A stretch of 64,000 bases of DNA from Serinus canaria (Eukaryota > Chordata > Aves > Passeriformes > Fringillidae). A program made the position numbers and the translations under genes. Below, one piece after another: positions 34,801-48,374 of this stretch; the first letter of the stretch is position 1; each line of letters begins with the position of its first letter. Where the stretch lies: NCBI RefSeq assembly GCF_022539315.1, contig NC_066343.1, forward strand, positions 43,438,433 through 43,502,432. The letters are read 5' to 3'. A model generated the notes under the pieces. The model made no database searches and was not told where the DNA came from. It worked only from the letters and a program-made list of their open reading frames with translations.

Positions 34801-37142
34801 GTTTATTTAAAGATGAAACGCCCATAGGAAAGGAAGAGTATGCTACTTCTAGGTATTCAAGTGTTGCTAAGCAAACCATATACAACATCACAAAAGCAGT
34901 CAAATTCTAAATTGAAATACATACAGCAATGCAGAACTCAAAATAAAGTCTGTGGTTATCACAAAAGAAAAACAAAGAATTTTCTACAGAAAAAAGTTTG
35001 CTCTGTAGACTCAGAGAAGCTAAATCTTTGACCTACAATTCAAGAATGAATGATGGGGTTTGGATACAATGAAAATATGCAGGTCAAGAGAAAAGACAAA
35101 GCAAATAAATGTGAGTATTAACTGATCACTTCCAGCTCATAAATTTGCATTTTTACACTTTGTCTTGACAAAATCAAAGACTACTACTGAATTTTATTGT
35201 CTTTGTTACACTTCTGTTGTGTACTCATTCTATTATTTAACTCAGCTTTTAAAAATGGAAGTTCCTGGGATGTGTTTTAAAATAACAGAGAAATAACAGG
35301 TACAAACCTTGCACAAGTGTTTATCAAATACTGTAAACTATTTTGACAACTTACACAATCTTTTTTATTGATATAGGAATTAGTTGAAATCTTTCAGGGT
35401 GTTGAAAAGCCATAATTCTGTAAATAAGCTTTTATCCACAAATAAAAAAAAAAATTAATAAAAAAATAGATGGAAAAAATAAAAATAAAACTTAATTAAC
35501 TTGAAAGGGTTTTAAAGTCATACAAAATCTGTTCATAATTGTCTCTGCAAATTTACACAAAAACCACATACATAAATTATTTCAAGCAAAGGAGATTCAT
35601 TACAAGAAATAAATATCAGCAATTCAGAACAAAAGAACATAAGTAACCACTGAGTTCAACTTTCAAACTTTAAGTCTGCAGTGGTAATGCTAACACAGTA
35701 AGCCATTTCTAAAAGCTTGCAGTGTTGAAATTGCATTTATCACTTGGCCTGTATTTAGACACAGTTTTTCCTAGGTTTATTTTGTTCACTATGGGTTGTT
35801 TTTTAAACTGAAAAGATATAAAATATTTCAAATCATGTAAAGCAACTCTTTTCTGATTGCATTGTGGAAGTATTTACAGTCCTGATTAGTTTATATTTAA
35901 GGTTTAGGGAGTCCTGAAGGAGACTGTATAACTAGAAAATGTATCCTGAAAATTTGCAGTAAAACATACGAAATTTGCCAGTAATGAAGGTCATGTAATT
36001 ATGAGTGACATACATGACTGCAGTTTCTAATTTTAGGACTACACCAATCCTATGTCTGTCTAATAGATGAATTGAAAATGGTTTTTGAAGTAACTATTCA
36101 GCTCCTACACAGACCTTTCAGCTTTTAAAAAGATAGGAAAAAAAAAAACCAAACAACTATTTGTTTTGCAATGTCATTGAAAGAGTAATAAAAACTAGCA
36201 GACTGAAAAGCTCCAGAATTTATTACTTCTTCCAGAGAAATGTCTTGCTCTTATTTATACTCACATGTTATACTTTCTAGCAGTGTTGCCAAGTTTAAAT
36301 GATAGCCCATCAGATGGGGAAAAAGTGACTTAAAGCCATACAAAGCCTAGAAACTAGTGTATTGCTTTTCAGTTTTATGCACACCTGAAATGGCTTAATG
36401 GCCTTGAGTCTTCTGCAAAAAGACGTTATTCTGCTTTTAGGTATTTCGGGTAGATTTTAGAGTATTTCTTCAGCAAGCCTTTGTCAACAATAAGCATTTT
36501 CTTATCTGCTTCTAAAACAAGCTGACCTGACAATGTAATCTACTCCAAAGTAGTTTTAAAGATTGCTTTGTTGACAAGAAACAGAGCAGCAACAATCCTA
36601 CATACTCTAGACTAGGTTGTCAGAGAATAACTTCCAGCTCCAAGGAAGATACACTGAATCCTTGATTTGAGAGGAATCAGTTTCCTAAATTAGCAGGAGT
36701 CTACTGGCATTTCCTAGAAGACTATCAGGATCTTCTAATATGGCAAGTCAGAATTCTAATAGTGACTTTACATCCTGAGAACAACCTCAAAGTCCTCTGT
36801 TTACTACAATTAACTTAATGAAAAATGTCACTCTTTCTTCTTGTAACATATATAGAAAATGCACCATCAAGAGCACGAAAGTATGCAGCATCCTCTTTTA
36901 TGTACAAATGCTTCATTTTTGTCCTCCAACTATGATTTTCACAGTCTCACCTGGCAGTACTAAAATGAGGATATGCAGAAATCAAGAGAGATCAAATCTG
37001 TGGAGATACTAGTTTATGGTGGTATGGCATACTTTTTTGAAGATACTGATCTTGATCCATAATTACAAAATCTGCTGTTTTCAATACGATAAAATAGTCT
37101 GGGCTCTATTTTTCACAATATAATATTTCTGATTACTCCTTC

Positions 37143-37167
37143 TTTTTTTTTTTTTTTTTTTTTTTTT
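37143..37167. repeat. T25 homopolymer
   Basis: Uninterrupted run of 25 T. No retrocopy body is recognisable on either side. Confidence 0.95.
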
Positions 37168-40100
37168 AAATACTCACCTATTTTGAATATAGGAAGAGAT
37201 AGCATATTTAAAACTGTGCTATAGAATCAGTTATGCTAAAATAATTACTTCCAATTTTTTTTTAGATTATAGCTAGGCATCAGCAAGAAATTCTTTGTAA
37301 CAGTTGCTTACTTATCAAGTTATTAGAATAGGAGTAATGCTCCCACCATCTGCATATAAGCAGGGCTTCTGCAAAATATACCCTCTTGCTAGAACAAAAT
37401 ATCCTAGTACTCATCATTTTTAATTGTCAGCAGTTCTAAAGATACCATCAGGAGCCCTCACACAGCTCCAAATCTAAGGTGCATGTACACATGTGCACTT
37501 GGGCCTCAAAGCATTAAAGAAAAGGTAATTTAGAAAGACAGCCTGAAATATAGCATAAACTTTCTCTCTGCACTTATGAGTTTAAAGGGCTCTTTCCCTC
37601 CAGAGTTACTGACCCTGGGTTAACCCATTGCCAGAAGACTCTAGTTAGTCCTCTAGCAAACAACTGCCTCCTGAGTAATACACATCCCGTAAGTCAGCCA
37701 TTGCTCATCAGCAGCTTTCAGCACTCACAGGTAAGACAAGCAGGAGACTTCTACACTCCCCTGCATACAGATAAAAGGAATTAAGAGAGGAGGCTCATGG
37801 CAGTCTAAAATAAACATCCAAACAAACACTAAGACATTTTTCCTATTTGTCCCAGGGAATTTTATCTGGAAAATAAAACCATGCAGAGAATCTAATTTCT
37901 AATAGAGCTGAATACTTAAGATGGAATAACCCACTGAGGAAACCGACTCCTTCCCAAGGATTACAAATAGTAAAGACTGCAGCAGGATGACTCTTTGGAG
38001 AAATAAGCACAACCAACCACAATCTCCTAATGCATATTGTTGCTGGTATGGACAGATATCAGGGGGCTAGTCCAAGAGCTGCTGCAGTCAGGGAAGCCTT
38101 CCTCTGAGTCCATGAGGTCAACTATTGCCTTTTCAACCATTTTCCTCCAGAGTCATGGAAGACTGCTAAAGACAGGAAAGCCAAATGAAGAAAAAAATCA
38201 GACAGAGAAAGACTGCTAACCAAGCTTTGCATGGTCCTTATTACAGTCCTTAAAAAGGGACAGCAGCATTGCTTATTACAGTAACAAAAAAAGAAGTTCT
38301 AAAGACACCTGGTCAACATAGTGTCTTAGTGTCAAAGAATTTTTTTCTAATCCAAAGCTTAAGTTAAATAGCCTAATAATCCTTGCAAGGAAAATAGGAC
38401 AGGAGAAGCAGCTCCTCTTTCTTCCCCTCAGAAAAGAAAGGTGATTGAGAAGACAGACAGTACATCAATAGACAATTATCTAGGTAAGCAAAGCTGAACT
38501 GCACTTTCTCTTCCTTAGTCTTCTAATTTTTAGAAGGGTAAAAACTCTGCTCCATAAAACTAGAGTAGAACACACATGCACATTACACATACTTCTGTAA
38601 AAAACCCATAGAGAAAATATAGGAAGAGGCTGTCAAAAATGGTCTTATACGCCATAATGCAAAATTCATTTTAATTTTCTACGACTCTGAATTTACTTCA
38701 AGTCAGGAGAACCAAGACAGGTAGAAACTTTACCCAACTTTTAAGGTGAAGTACGACTCTCACAGAAATTTGTCACAGCAAATGATTCTTCCTACAGCAT
38801 TATGGTTCAAGCACATTTGCCTGCAGTAAGGGCTAAATATGCTCTTTTCATGGGTCTGTATATTTATGACAGCCTTGGAAAATGAGAGCAAACCTGGGAG
38901 TAGGTGTTTGATACAGACTGTGAGAGAGCAAAGACCATTACATATGTCTGAGGATAACACTACCAAGGTAAGAGTAAAGCAAAAAGTACTAGCGTTACTC
39001 CCACTCCATAATCATTCACACTATCCAGAATGATTTACTGGAATTCCTTTACAGGAAAAATACTGTAAACTTACAGTTTACACTAAGAAATGTATAGTCT
39101 TAATTAACCAAGGAAATGAAGCATTTGACTACATAGAGTCTAAGCTATGTATCTTACTTGTGCATCCACTTCCCAGAAATATGTCTTTATCATTCTTGTT
39201 TCCCCAATTCAGTCGCTTGTAGTATGGATGAAAATTGCAGGAAGAGATATCTGTTGTTGCTAAGTAAAGTCTCCCAGATTTACAACCCACATTCAGGAGG
39301 AACAAAAAGGATAAAAGCAACTCCCCCCTCAACAGCCCAATGTCTGTTCACATAACAAAACAGTGAATAGTGTCATAGTTGTCAAGAGTGCTTTTTGAGA
39401 TATATTTCAAGTCAACCGTCACTCCAAAATCAAAGAAGCACCAGTGACTAAGATAGTTTCAACATGCAGCATAACCTTTAGTTTGCAAAAGGATGGTAGA
39501 AACCCATGCCTAAAATTTTATCTACCATTTAGCAATCTTTAATTTGTTTCACTGAAGCAAAAAATCCAGCTTATTTGTCAAGAAGTGTTTACCAAACATA
39601 TAAATGTTACACTGTGTGAATGTGTGAATTATGTTTATTATTCTAATTTGCAGGTTTCCATTCTGTTTAAAATAAGACCATCAGAACAGCCTCAAAAACA
39701 GTGTTTGTACCTGTCGTTAGCTCAAAACAGATTCTACCTCAAGGGCCAAGACTGGGGTATGCTGCTGCCATCAATATAACTCAGAGGAGAGGGTACGTCA
39801 CCCATCATATGAATATCAAGAGAATTTTGTTGTTGTATCAGTCCTTCTAACCTTTATAAACCTCCTATGACAAATACACTAAACTCTCTTGCCTACAGCC
39901 TGCTGTTAGCATAGAGCTGGTTTCCAATAATGCAAAGTAAGGATAAAAAAAATTTCTTATTTTATTTCTTCCACTGAAGCATCTGAGTTTCAGGAAAATG
40001 TTGATGATTCCACGTTTATACTCACATGATTGTGTGTATAAAAAACGCAAATACAACAATAATTTTTAGAAAATGCATTCTGAATTCCTTAGAAATTAGA

Positions 40101-42930
40101 AAAAGATCCAAACACATTAAGATAGATTAAACTTGTCCATGTATATGCATATACTGCCTAATACAACAAAAGAGGACTAAGCAGTTTAACACAAAAATCA
40201 TGCTGGGTCATAATAACGGTTTGCTAAGCACCACATTTGACTTTCTAGAATTACCAACCAGTACACTTTAGGAAAGAGTTCAAGAGATAAAGCAAGAATA
40301 TGTAAATAATGTTTAATAACTTTAATTGTAAAGTATTCTTTTACATTATAAAATACAAAATAATATTTTAAAATTATCAAAGCTGAGATACATGGAATCA
40401 TAAAAATTTATGATGTCCCTTCAAAAATCAGTGCTATGTAAAGGCAAGTGGAAAATTAGCACTGCATATTAAAGTAATCTTGCCAGAATGTATCAAGCAC
40501 TGCTACCTTTACCAGAAACCCCAGAACTTCACAGAAAGTACTGTAGAGAAACTTATTTTCATTACTCACACCTTATTCTCTTAAAATAGCAACCAGACAT
40601 GTCAGCAGCAATAAGTGTGCTTTAGTATTACTGACTGTAGGTTCACAGGCTTCTTCTCTGAACATTCTGTACAGTTTAATATGACACACTTAGTAGTTCT
40701 TTGTTTTTATATGTGCATGCACATCTGTAAGACTAATAAATCAGACCTTTCCATCTAAATGCTGAAGATCTTTTGACTAGGCGAGACAGAGGGATAAGAA
40801 AAAGACAGTTCTTCTGCAGGCAGTATGCTCATCACCTGTACAACAATTAATTTCTAAACGAAAAATCTACAGAAATCACTCTGATCCAACAGCAAGGCAA
40901 GCAATAGCTCTGTGCAAGCAGCAATACAAAGGGAAGCTAAAATGAAGTCCTTAAGTTTCTCCACCATCTCTCTTTTTTTTTTTTCCTGACAATGCCCAAA
41001 TTTTATCATTAATGCAACTTTAATTCTGAATTTATCTGCTCCTGTATTATGAAAAAAATGTTTAGTAGCATGACTCGTGTTTTTAATATGACACAATTCC
41101 ATCATATATGAGAAGGCAGCAAAGTACAAGGCAAGACATGTCTGATTAAATATGAAGGAACAAAGGAAAAACACAAACACATCTGATATAAAAAAACACA
41201 CTGAGTCCTCAAATTTGTCTGGTAGCTAGGATGCAGGAAATTACAAGATCTGGTGGACACAGGTAAGAAATTTTCTAGAGACTAGCTTAAAAATTAAAAA
41301 GCATCAATCTCATTATCCTTGATGGAACCCTCTCACTGAAAAGCAGTTGACACAGTGCTTGGTGAAAATGTAACTGGAAGCTTCCTAGAAAAAAAACTAA
41401 TTCTCTTCAAAAAAAAAAGGGCCATTTTGTTCACTATGTAAAAGCCCCTACTGGTCCTTTAAAATATCTTATGGAAACTATACTCTGTATTACACCAAAT
41501 GCTGCTGATTTCTTATATTTTAATTTATTTCTGGTTCAGTATTTCCCATTCTCACACTTGAGCCTGACGGTCATTTTCACTGAGCAAAACTCAGTTCAGT
41601 CAGTAAGCATGCACTTTGTCAAAACACTCAGAAGACCCACAAGATTAGCTACAGAATTTAGGCTTTACCTGCTTTCAGTAGCATGAAAGCTGGTATTTCA
41701 GATTTTTATCTATCCCAACCTAAACAAACACATACACATCATCATTTTAACTATATATGCCTTTGAACTACAAAATTACTAACTGAAGAAAGAATTAACC
41801 AAGAGCCCTGACCTATTAGATTCAAGTAATTATTAGTAAGATGTCTGCTCTGTCCCAGCACCCCTAAAACTGATAATCAAAAAGATTACTTTACACAGAA
41901 AACACACAAGTTGGAAGGGCTATATGCTGCAGGTGACACTTTTTAACACTGATGTAGTGTGAATGCACTTTGTTACAAAGTAATCTGCTACATGCCACCT
42001 ATTGAGCAAAACACGGAAAAAATTGCTGAGATGTTTGGATGTTTCACAAAACAATGGGGGTTAAAAAGAAAAAGTCTTTGATGACCAGGCGTCTCCTATT
42101 GCCTGAGGCAGTCAAGATTATCAAAACCACATTTTTCAGCAGGTTCTCTACTTCAAGAACCATAGAGGTAACACATATTCAAGAAGCAAAGGAACTAATA
42201 TAGCCTATGTTTGTGGTTTTTTACTGCTAGCATTCCACCACACTTAATTCAGCTTTTCTCCATCATACCCATTCTGAGAGCTAGAAAAGACAAGAGGCAT
42301 CACATCGTGCTGCTGATACTAAGATACGCTCCTGTCAACTAGTTGCTCAAATACCACTACACCAGGTACACAACAGGTGCTTTCACTCCACAGGAATAAG
42401 GAAAGCAGAAATCACGTGGTCTTGCTTTCCTATAAAAGGAAAGCTTATCAGAAACATTTATTAAATAGCTGCTACAGCAGCGGAAGGATACGACTGAGCT
42501 TGTAGTGATTCCACATCCTTTGAAGACCCAGAGCACACTTCCTATAATGGATGATATGCACACATACAGGCAACAAATTTCCACCTAGCTGTGAAAATGA
42601 TAATTTATGTCATCATGTTTAATGTTGAAGACTGTTCCTTGTCAAATAATTGAGGGTTGCTGGTATCTATTACAAGGCTGCCTAAAAATAACACAGAATG
42701 AAAGATGTAAAACTGTGAAGATTCCACAACAGTTTATGTACAATCATCTACATGTTTCCAAAGTCTGTACATGAAGGCCAAAGGGACAGAGGTATCCCTA
42801 TGTTCCAGCTAACTAGCTTTTGATATGGAAATGCCGAAATAATTTAAATTAGCCAGCTTGCAATCAGGTAGCAGAACAATTGGATGTGCAGTGAAGCGGT
42901 TCTGTGGAGTGTGACCTGTGAGTCCTTCAG

Positions 42931-43200
42931 GTCAGCAAGCTGTCCATGAGCCAGCTATGCGTCCTGGTGGCACATTAGGAAGAGCATTGCCAGCAGGTTG
43001 AGGAAGGTGATCCTGCCTCTCTACTCAGCCTTGGTGAGGCCACATCTGGATTGCTGTGTCCGTTTCTAGGTTCCTAACTAGAAGGGAGTCATGAAGCCCC
43101 TGGAGCAGGTCCAGTGGAGGGCTAAAATCATGATTAATGTATGTGCACATTAAAGATATCATCATTGCTCTGTCCCTCAGAGGATTGGAGAGAAAGTAAT
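42931..43200 (+). mobile_element. CR1 LINE fragment
   Basis: Clear CR1 blocks in order are AAGAGCATTGCCAGCAGGTT, GTGATCCTGCCTCTCTACTC, TTGGTGAGGCCACATCTGGA, CCTGGAGCAGGTCCAGTGG and AGGGCTAAAATCATGATTAA. The 3' tail is missing and the 5' limit is vague (similarity may reach about 42895). Sense is plus strand. Confidence 0.88.
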
Positions 43201-46200
43201 TCTTAGAGATTAAATACATAAACAAGCAACAACCATCCGATTTTCTAAACCCTCAGTCTTTGGTTTAGTCAGAGAGAGAAATTTTACCTATTTAAAGTTA
43301 GAATTACTTAAACCAAAACAAAATCCTTACTTAGGCACTCTTCTTTAAGCAATGGTGCATTGTTTTGGTTTATGTATGTTCCACACCAACTTAACAATCA
43401 GTAGGCTCTATCCAACTAAATGCAAAAGCTATGGGCTAACCTGATTTACTTATACTGCCTGTAATTTTACACATATAAGTAACTGGTACAACTCCATAGA
43501 TTATGTCCTTTATCCATAGAACTTAAAAAACAATAGAAGTAATATAAAGAAGCTCTATCCACATATCTAAAAAGTTCATTAAATTTAGTATTGCCTTTAA
43601 GAAAATTAGCTGAAATCCTGAAATGATGACTTCGTTCAGCAAATTAAAGACTGCCATTATTAGAGAAATTATGCATTCATTTCTTCCTTCAACTAACAGT
43701 AAGTGACACTGCCCATAAGGAACAAACAGCACCTAAATCCACACAAAGAGTTCACCTTAATGAACTCTTGTGAACAATGCTGCACTGGTTTCTTACTAAA
43801 TCCTTACATGCAGACTTTTATGAATCCATTTTGTCTTATAAATCCTGTCTCTTGAAGAGCTCAACTCTCTGCTCATGACACCTCACCACAGTCTAGTCAA
43901 GGTCAATGATCTGCAACATACAAGAAATAAGGGTGTTCCCAAAAATGTGACTGCACAGGAACTCTATAAAAGCAGTCCAACTGTACCAATCTTCAGGGTG
44001 TGCACAATATATAAGCATAGCTTTGTGTGAAAAAAGAGGCTTATGTAATTACTCCTGAGTTACCACTGCCTGTGGTCAATGTGTTCACTAGTGATGGAAG
44101 GGGAATTACATGTACATCTTGCCAGATATGCAATTACATACATGGCAAGAAAGTGTTCTTTCCTACATAAAAATAAAAAATGAAAACCCACAAAATATTT
44201 GCATGTCATAATTTGTTGTTATAGCTTCAAAACAGCAAAAAAAGGTGACAATGAAGTGACAAGAACAGACACACAATTTTAACTGGCAGATATAAGAATA
44301 CCCCATGTAACACAGCTACTGGCAACATTGCCTATAACACACCAACAGAAATTATGGTCAACACAAGGACTTACATAGAACAAAACAATTTGCTGCAGTT
44401 GAAATTCTGTGATAGCAGCCTTCATGGTATTGCCACAAAATGGGCTTACATTGTGATCCATTGGGAAAACACTTTTTTTTAATGCTGACAAAAACAAAGT
44501 CTGAATAAAACTTTCTATGATGTCTTGATTCTTAAATTAAAACAAAAAATCATAGCCACTTACAGAAAGTGTTAAATCACAGCAAAGGGCTAATTATACC
44601 ATACTAACTTCCTTTTGTCTAGTATAAAAGGACATTTTTTTACTTTGCCTGGCTGAGTGTAATAGCCTATGAATTATGAGATCAAAGCAGCAAACTGTAT
44701 GTTTTCTAAAGTAAGAGTTTCCTTCACCAAGTTTTACACTTACTACAGCTGAAAGAGCTGTGTGAAGGGATCAGCACTAAACCCAAAGGACAGGCTGTGC
44801 ACAGCAAGAAAGAGAGCAACTCCCTCGTGCTTTTTGCAGGTCACTACCAAGGACCATGTTAGCAGATCCACACCAGACCCTTAACAGGCAGCTCTGCTGC
44901 TACCAGTAATTAGCTTGGACAGCTCTGGCTCCAGGAGTAGCAGCAAGGCTACACCATAATGAGCTCAGCTGGGATTAGCAGGACAGGGCAGGGAACCAAG
45001 AGAGCTGAGGCATTCTGCATTGCGTATGTATCACAGAGATCAAACAAGGATGGCTGGCTAGGTTATCCCCTCACCACCTCATTCCAAAAATGAAGCACGG
45101 CAGTGTGTAAAATACAGGCTAATGAAGAGCGACACCTCCAACAGATGAGAGCCACATTAATTAACACAATCCCTAGATCATGGAATACAGTTTCTGTTAG
45201 TGCTAGCAAACTTGTAACTTGTCACTGATTTAAGGGGGAGAGAGAAGGAAGAAAAAAAAAGAGCTGATGTTTTCTGCTTTTGGTAGATGTTTTTATAATG
45301 GAATTTTACAAGGAATTCCTCTTGTATGGTCTGAAAAAAACCCCAGTATGTTTCTTTCCTTAAACACAATTTAAGAAACAAACTGACTTCTAAATCAGCA
45401 GCTTTTTGTGCTCCCTTTTGAAAAAAGCCAGTTCATACCACATCACATCATGATTCTCTTGACAAAGCTGACAGAAGCCTGTATGTTGGTATCTGCTTTT
45501 GGTATTTTCAAGCTGTTTATGAGTTTAAAAAGGCTGTTTGTTTTCAAATATCTAAATGCTTTAGGAGAACCAGAATAAAGGCACCTCTGATTTCAGAAAA
45601 TACAGATTTTTCAAGTACAGCATCCATTGAATCTGAATTTTGCATGATGTATACATTCTGAGGCATGAAATCTTAACTGTGGTAATAAAGAGAAGTTCAA
45701 TTACACGGTTTCAGATAGATATTGAACTAGTATGACACCATGCCTCCCAGGTGACGTGGCAGAATAGTGCCAGCCACATTCTGACAACATTACTTTAAAT
45801 ACTGGTATGAGAAAGAAGAAGTAAAATCATCACATAATCTCTTGAAAATTAAGGGAGAGTCATCAGCTCCCCTAACACCCCAGCAAGCCAATCTGGAAGT
45901 TGCAACTAATGCCCATACTGTTGTTCTACACTTTAACACAGGAATTAACTATCTATGGACAAGATTATGTATTAAGAACAAGCATATTGACTTTAGAAGC
46001 ACAGAAAAATAAAACTAAATATTTAACAGTTTTTCAGTCATTAAAATATTTTTAGGTATTTTAATAAAGCCAAAGATAAAAATGGTATTAAAAATACTTT
46101 ATGAAATCAATTTAAAACTCTGCAATCCAAATTCCTACTGGGCACAGAAACAAACTCTCAGACAATGTGGTAACCTCCTAAGGCCCCCATCATTTTTGCA

Positions 46201-48256
46201 GTCACGTACATCAGTGCAAGTTGAATATACACTGACAGGTGGATTAGGTCCCATCAGCTGCCATCTCAATAACAGATACTAATCTATGAAGAATATGGAG
46301 AATGGGATCTTCCATCACTTACAAAGGATCAGAAATGCCACATAAGCACCTGATACTGACTTCTTAATGCACAATTTACATTATAGCAGCACTATACAGC
46401 TTTTTGAGATACCAAAATAACAGAGTCTTATTGTTACAGACTGCTTTTATTTGTATCTTGTCTACTTTCCTTTGTTTAAGCATATTAAAAATGAAAACCA
46501 AACCTCCTTTAATGTGGCTTCACACAAATCTAATGTGGTAACAAATATTATTGAAACCCTCTTATTTTCAGCTCATCTTAAATAGAGAGGAAAAAAAATT
46601 AGATTACTAAGTGAAGACTGAGCATTATATTCTCCCTAATACCTACCTTCTTTGAAAACATTCATTATAACACAAGCTCGTCTCATTTACTTTAAACAGA
46701 AGTCACCTTTGTCTCTCTTTCCCTTTTAAATTTTTTTTAAACTATCAGAACCAGAACACCCAGTGCTTCACTGTATATCAAGTTTAAGATTTTCATGTCT
46801 TTATCTAGTTCAATTTTTTTTATCTTGCTAGCCTTGGACTCTCAGTGGATATGAAAGCCTGCCTAGGTATAGGTACAGAATTAAATAATTTCAAGGATGA
46901 CAGTTACTAAATTCAGTAAGTCACTTCCAGATTGCACTAAATTTAAAACAGTGAACTAAAAGAAAAAAAATCCATATTTTTCCTAAAGAATCAAAACCAT
47001 TTCATTATAATTTACCCAAATATATTTGCAATTATGCTTAGATATTTTTAAAAAATGCTCCTGTGCTGCCACCAATGCCTGTAGCAATTTTATATTTCGC
47101 CATTGTTTCTATCCACGCCTTTTTTTCCCCTTTTTTAAAGACAAACTGCTCCTACGTATTTCAAAGCAATGCAAATCTACTAAGAAAGGCCATAGCATTA
47201 CTTATATATAAGGAACGGTTTATCATTCACAGTAGGATGTTTTACATCACCTCAGACTGTGAACAGCTACCAGTTTTGCAGCATATTCTGTGACTCTTGT
47301 TTCTTCAGAGAGAGATAAAGTTAGTGTCAAGATTAGTCAGTATTGCTCTAACTGCAAGAATAATTATTTTTAGTAAAACATACAAGTGTTTACTGAGTTG
47401 TTAGGTGCATGCTAAAGCCCTGCTAAAGCCACAAGGAAATTACTTTCTTGAAACAGGTCCTGAAAAACAGCCATACTTGATAACTGAACTGATAAGAAAT
47501 GCTTTCATTCCTCCAATTGCATCTGTTTACCAAAGTATCTGTCTACTAAGGACTTAAAAAAAGAAGAATTTCTGCATAAAATTTTCACTGTTCTGTATAG
47601 AGCCTAAGGGAGGATGATATACAGAATGTTCATTATGCAAATTTTATGTGGTAAAATCTTTCCTCTTCCCATTAATAAAGATATATTACTACAATTTTTT
47701 GTAAAATTATCAGAAATAATTTATTTTTAAATAATTTAACAGATGAAAACACCTTGCTTTCATGCACGTATTATTTTACTTTTCCCCTATAAGGAAGAAG
47801 ATTTTAGGCTCAGTTAATCTATGAATCAGTAAATGTTAGAGAGGGTAATATTTCTATATTTTAATGAATAAAACTATTTTTAAAAACTATTTGAAACATA
47901 ATGAGCAACTGCTGTGTTACAGACATTTAAAAACATACAGTCAACAAAATAAATGAGTGAGGAATTAGACAAACATAAGTAAGCAATCCTAGCTGACCTT
48001 TGTCCAGTACTCAGGCTCTCAATGAAATGCCTAATGAAATAAGTCAAGGTGTCAGCTCAATATACTTCCTCTTGGTTTCAACTACAATTTTTCTCACATA
48101 GGGGTAAGTCATGTATTCCGCTGTAACAAAGGATAGTCTTGATCACCACCCAGTAGCTTCTTCCTTCAAGCCACATTCTCTTTTGAACACCTATGTAATA
48201 CTTCTGTTCAGATTTTTTGTGTAAGGAAAATGTTTTTAATGAGCTATGTAACTTAC

Positions 48257-48374
48257 CTGCTATTGCCCACTGCTTTAATTGCTCTTTTAGTGCTCTGTAG
48301 TTGGTCTGTAACATCATCTGCAGTCTTTCTTCATGTTTTCCATAGGCTGCTCTTAGCTCATAGGATTCTTGAGA
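48257..48374 (-). CDS. CNTLN: CNTLN coding exon (LQTNYRALKEQLKQW)
   Basis: This 118-bp exon has acceptor CATACAG before 48374 and a consensus donor GTAAGT after 48257. It is read in phase 0 as SQESYELRAAYGKHEERLQ, continuing MMLQTNYRALKEQLKQWAIA plus one base of a split codon. In human centlein the same place reads SQENDELRDAHEKRKERLQ followed by MLQTNYRAVKEQLKQW. The bird copy carries one extra methionine. The segment is a coiled coil. Because the exon ends in phase 1, the next coding exon must begin with two codon-completing bases. The next exon I can recognise (27908-27957) begins with one, so an exon lies unrecognised between them. Confidence 0.95.

Larger units (their letters stand above)
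27958..48256 (-). other. CNTLN: CNTLN long intronic interval that must hide at least one exon
   Basis: This is 20.3 kb with several CR1 fragments (30060-30420, 30577-30632, 31270-31870, 42931-43200), a T25 run at 37143-37167, a CAAA microsatellite at 31217-31242, and a moderately GC-richer segment at 44750-45180. In human centlein about 40 residues, including a WNELAYFKREN motif, lie between LKEQLKQW and NLEEELDEL. They should be encoded here by an exon entering in phase 1 and leaving in phase 2. I searched by eye for the tryptophan motif and did not find it. Divergence, an assembly gap or my own oversight are all possible. Confidence 0.6.

Noticed and set aside
37178..37260. Strong donor-like AATAG/GTGAGT on the minus strand
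   Set aside because: The frame needed before it contains a stop within about 15 codons and the peptide does not resemble centlein.
40854..41201. 115-codon minus-strand frame
   Set aside because: The translation has no centlein similarity and spans a T-rich run. It was considered for the missing exon because of a short EMVEKLKDF piece, but phases and flanking splice sites do not fit.
46790..46850. Lysine-rich minus-strand stretch (KASKIKKIELDKDMKIL) as missing CNTLN exon
   Set aside because: It superficially resembles IRKIKR in human centlein, but there is no pyrimidine tract or acceptor, the exit phase is wrong, and the conserved tryptophan motif is absent.
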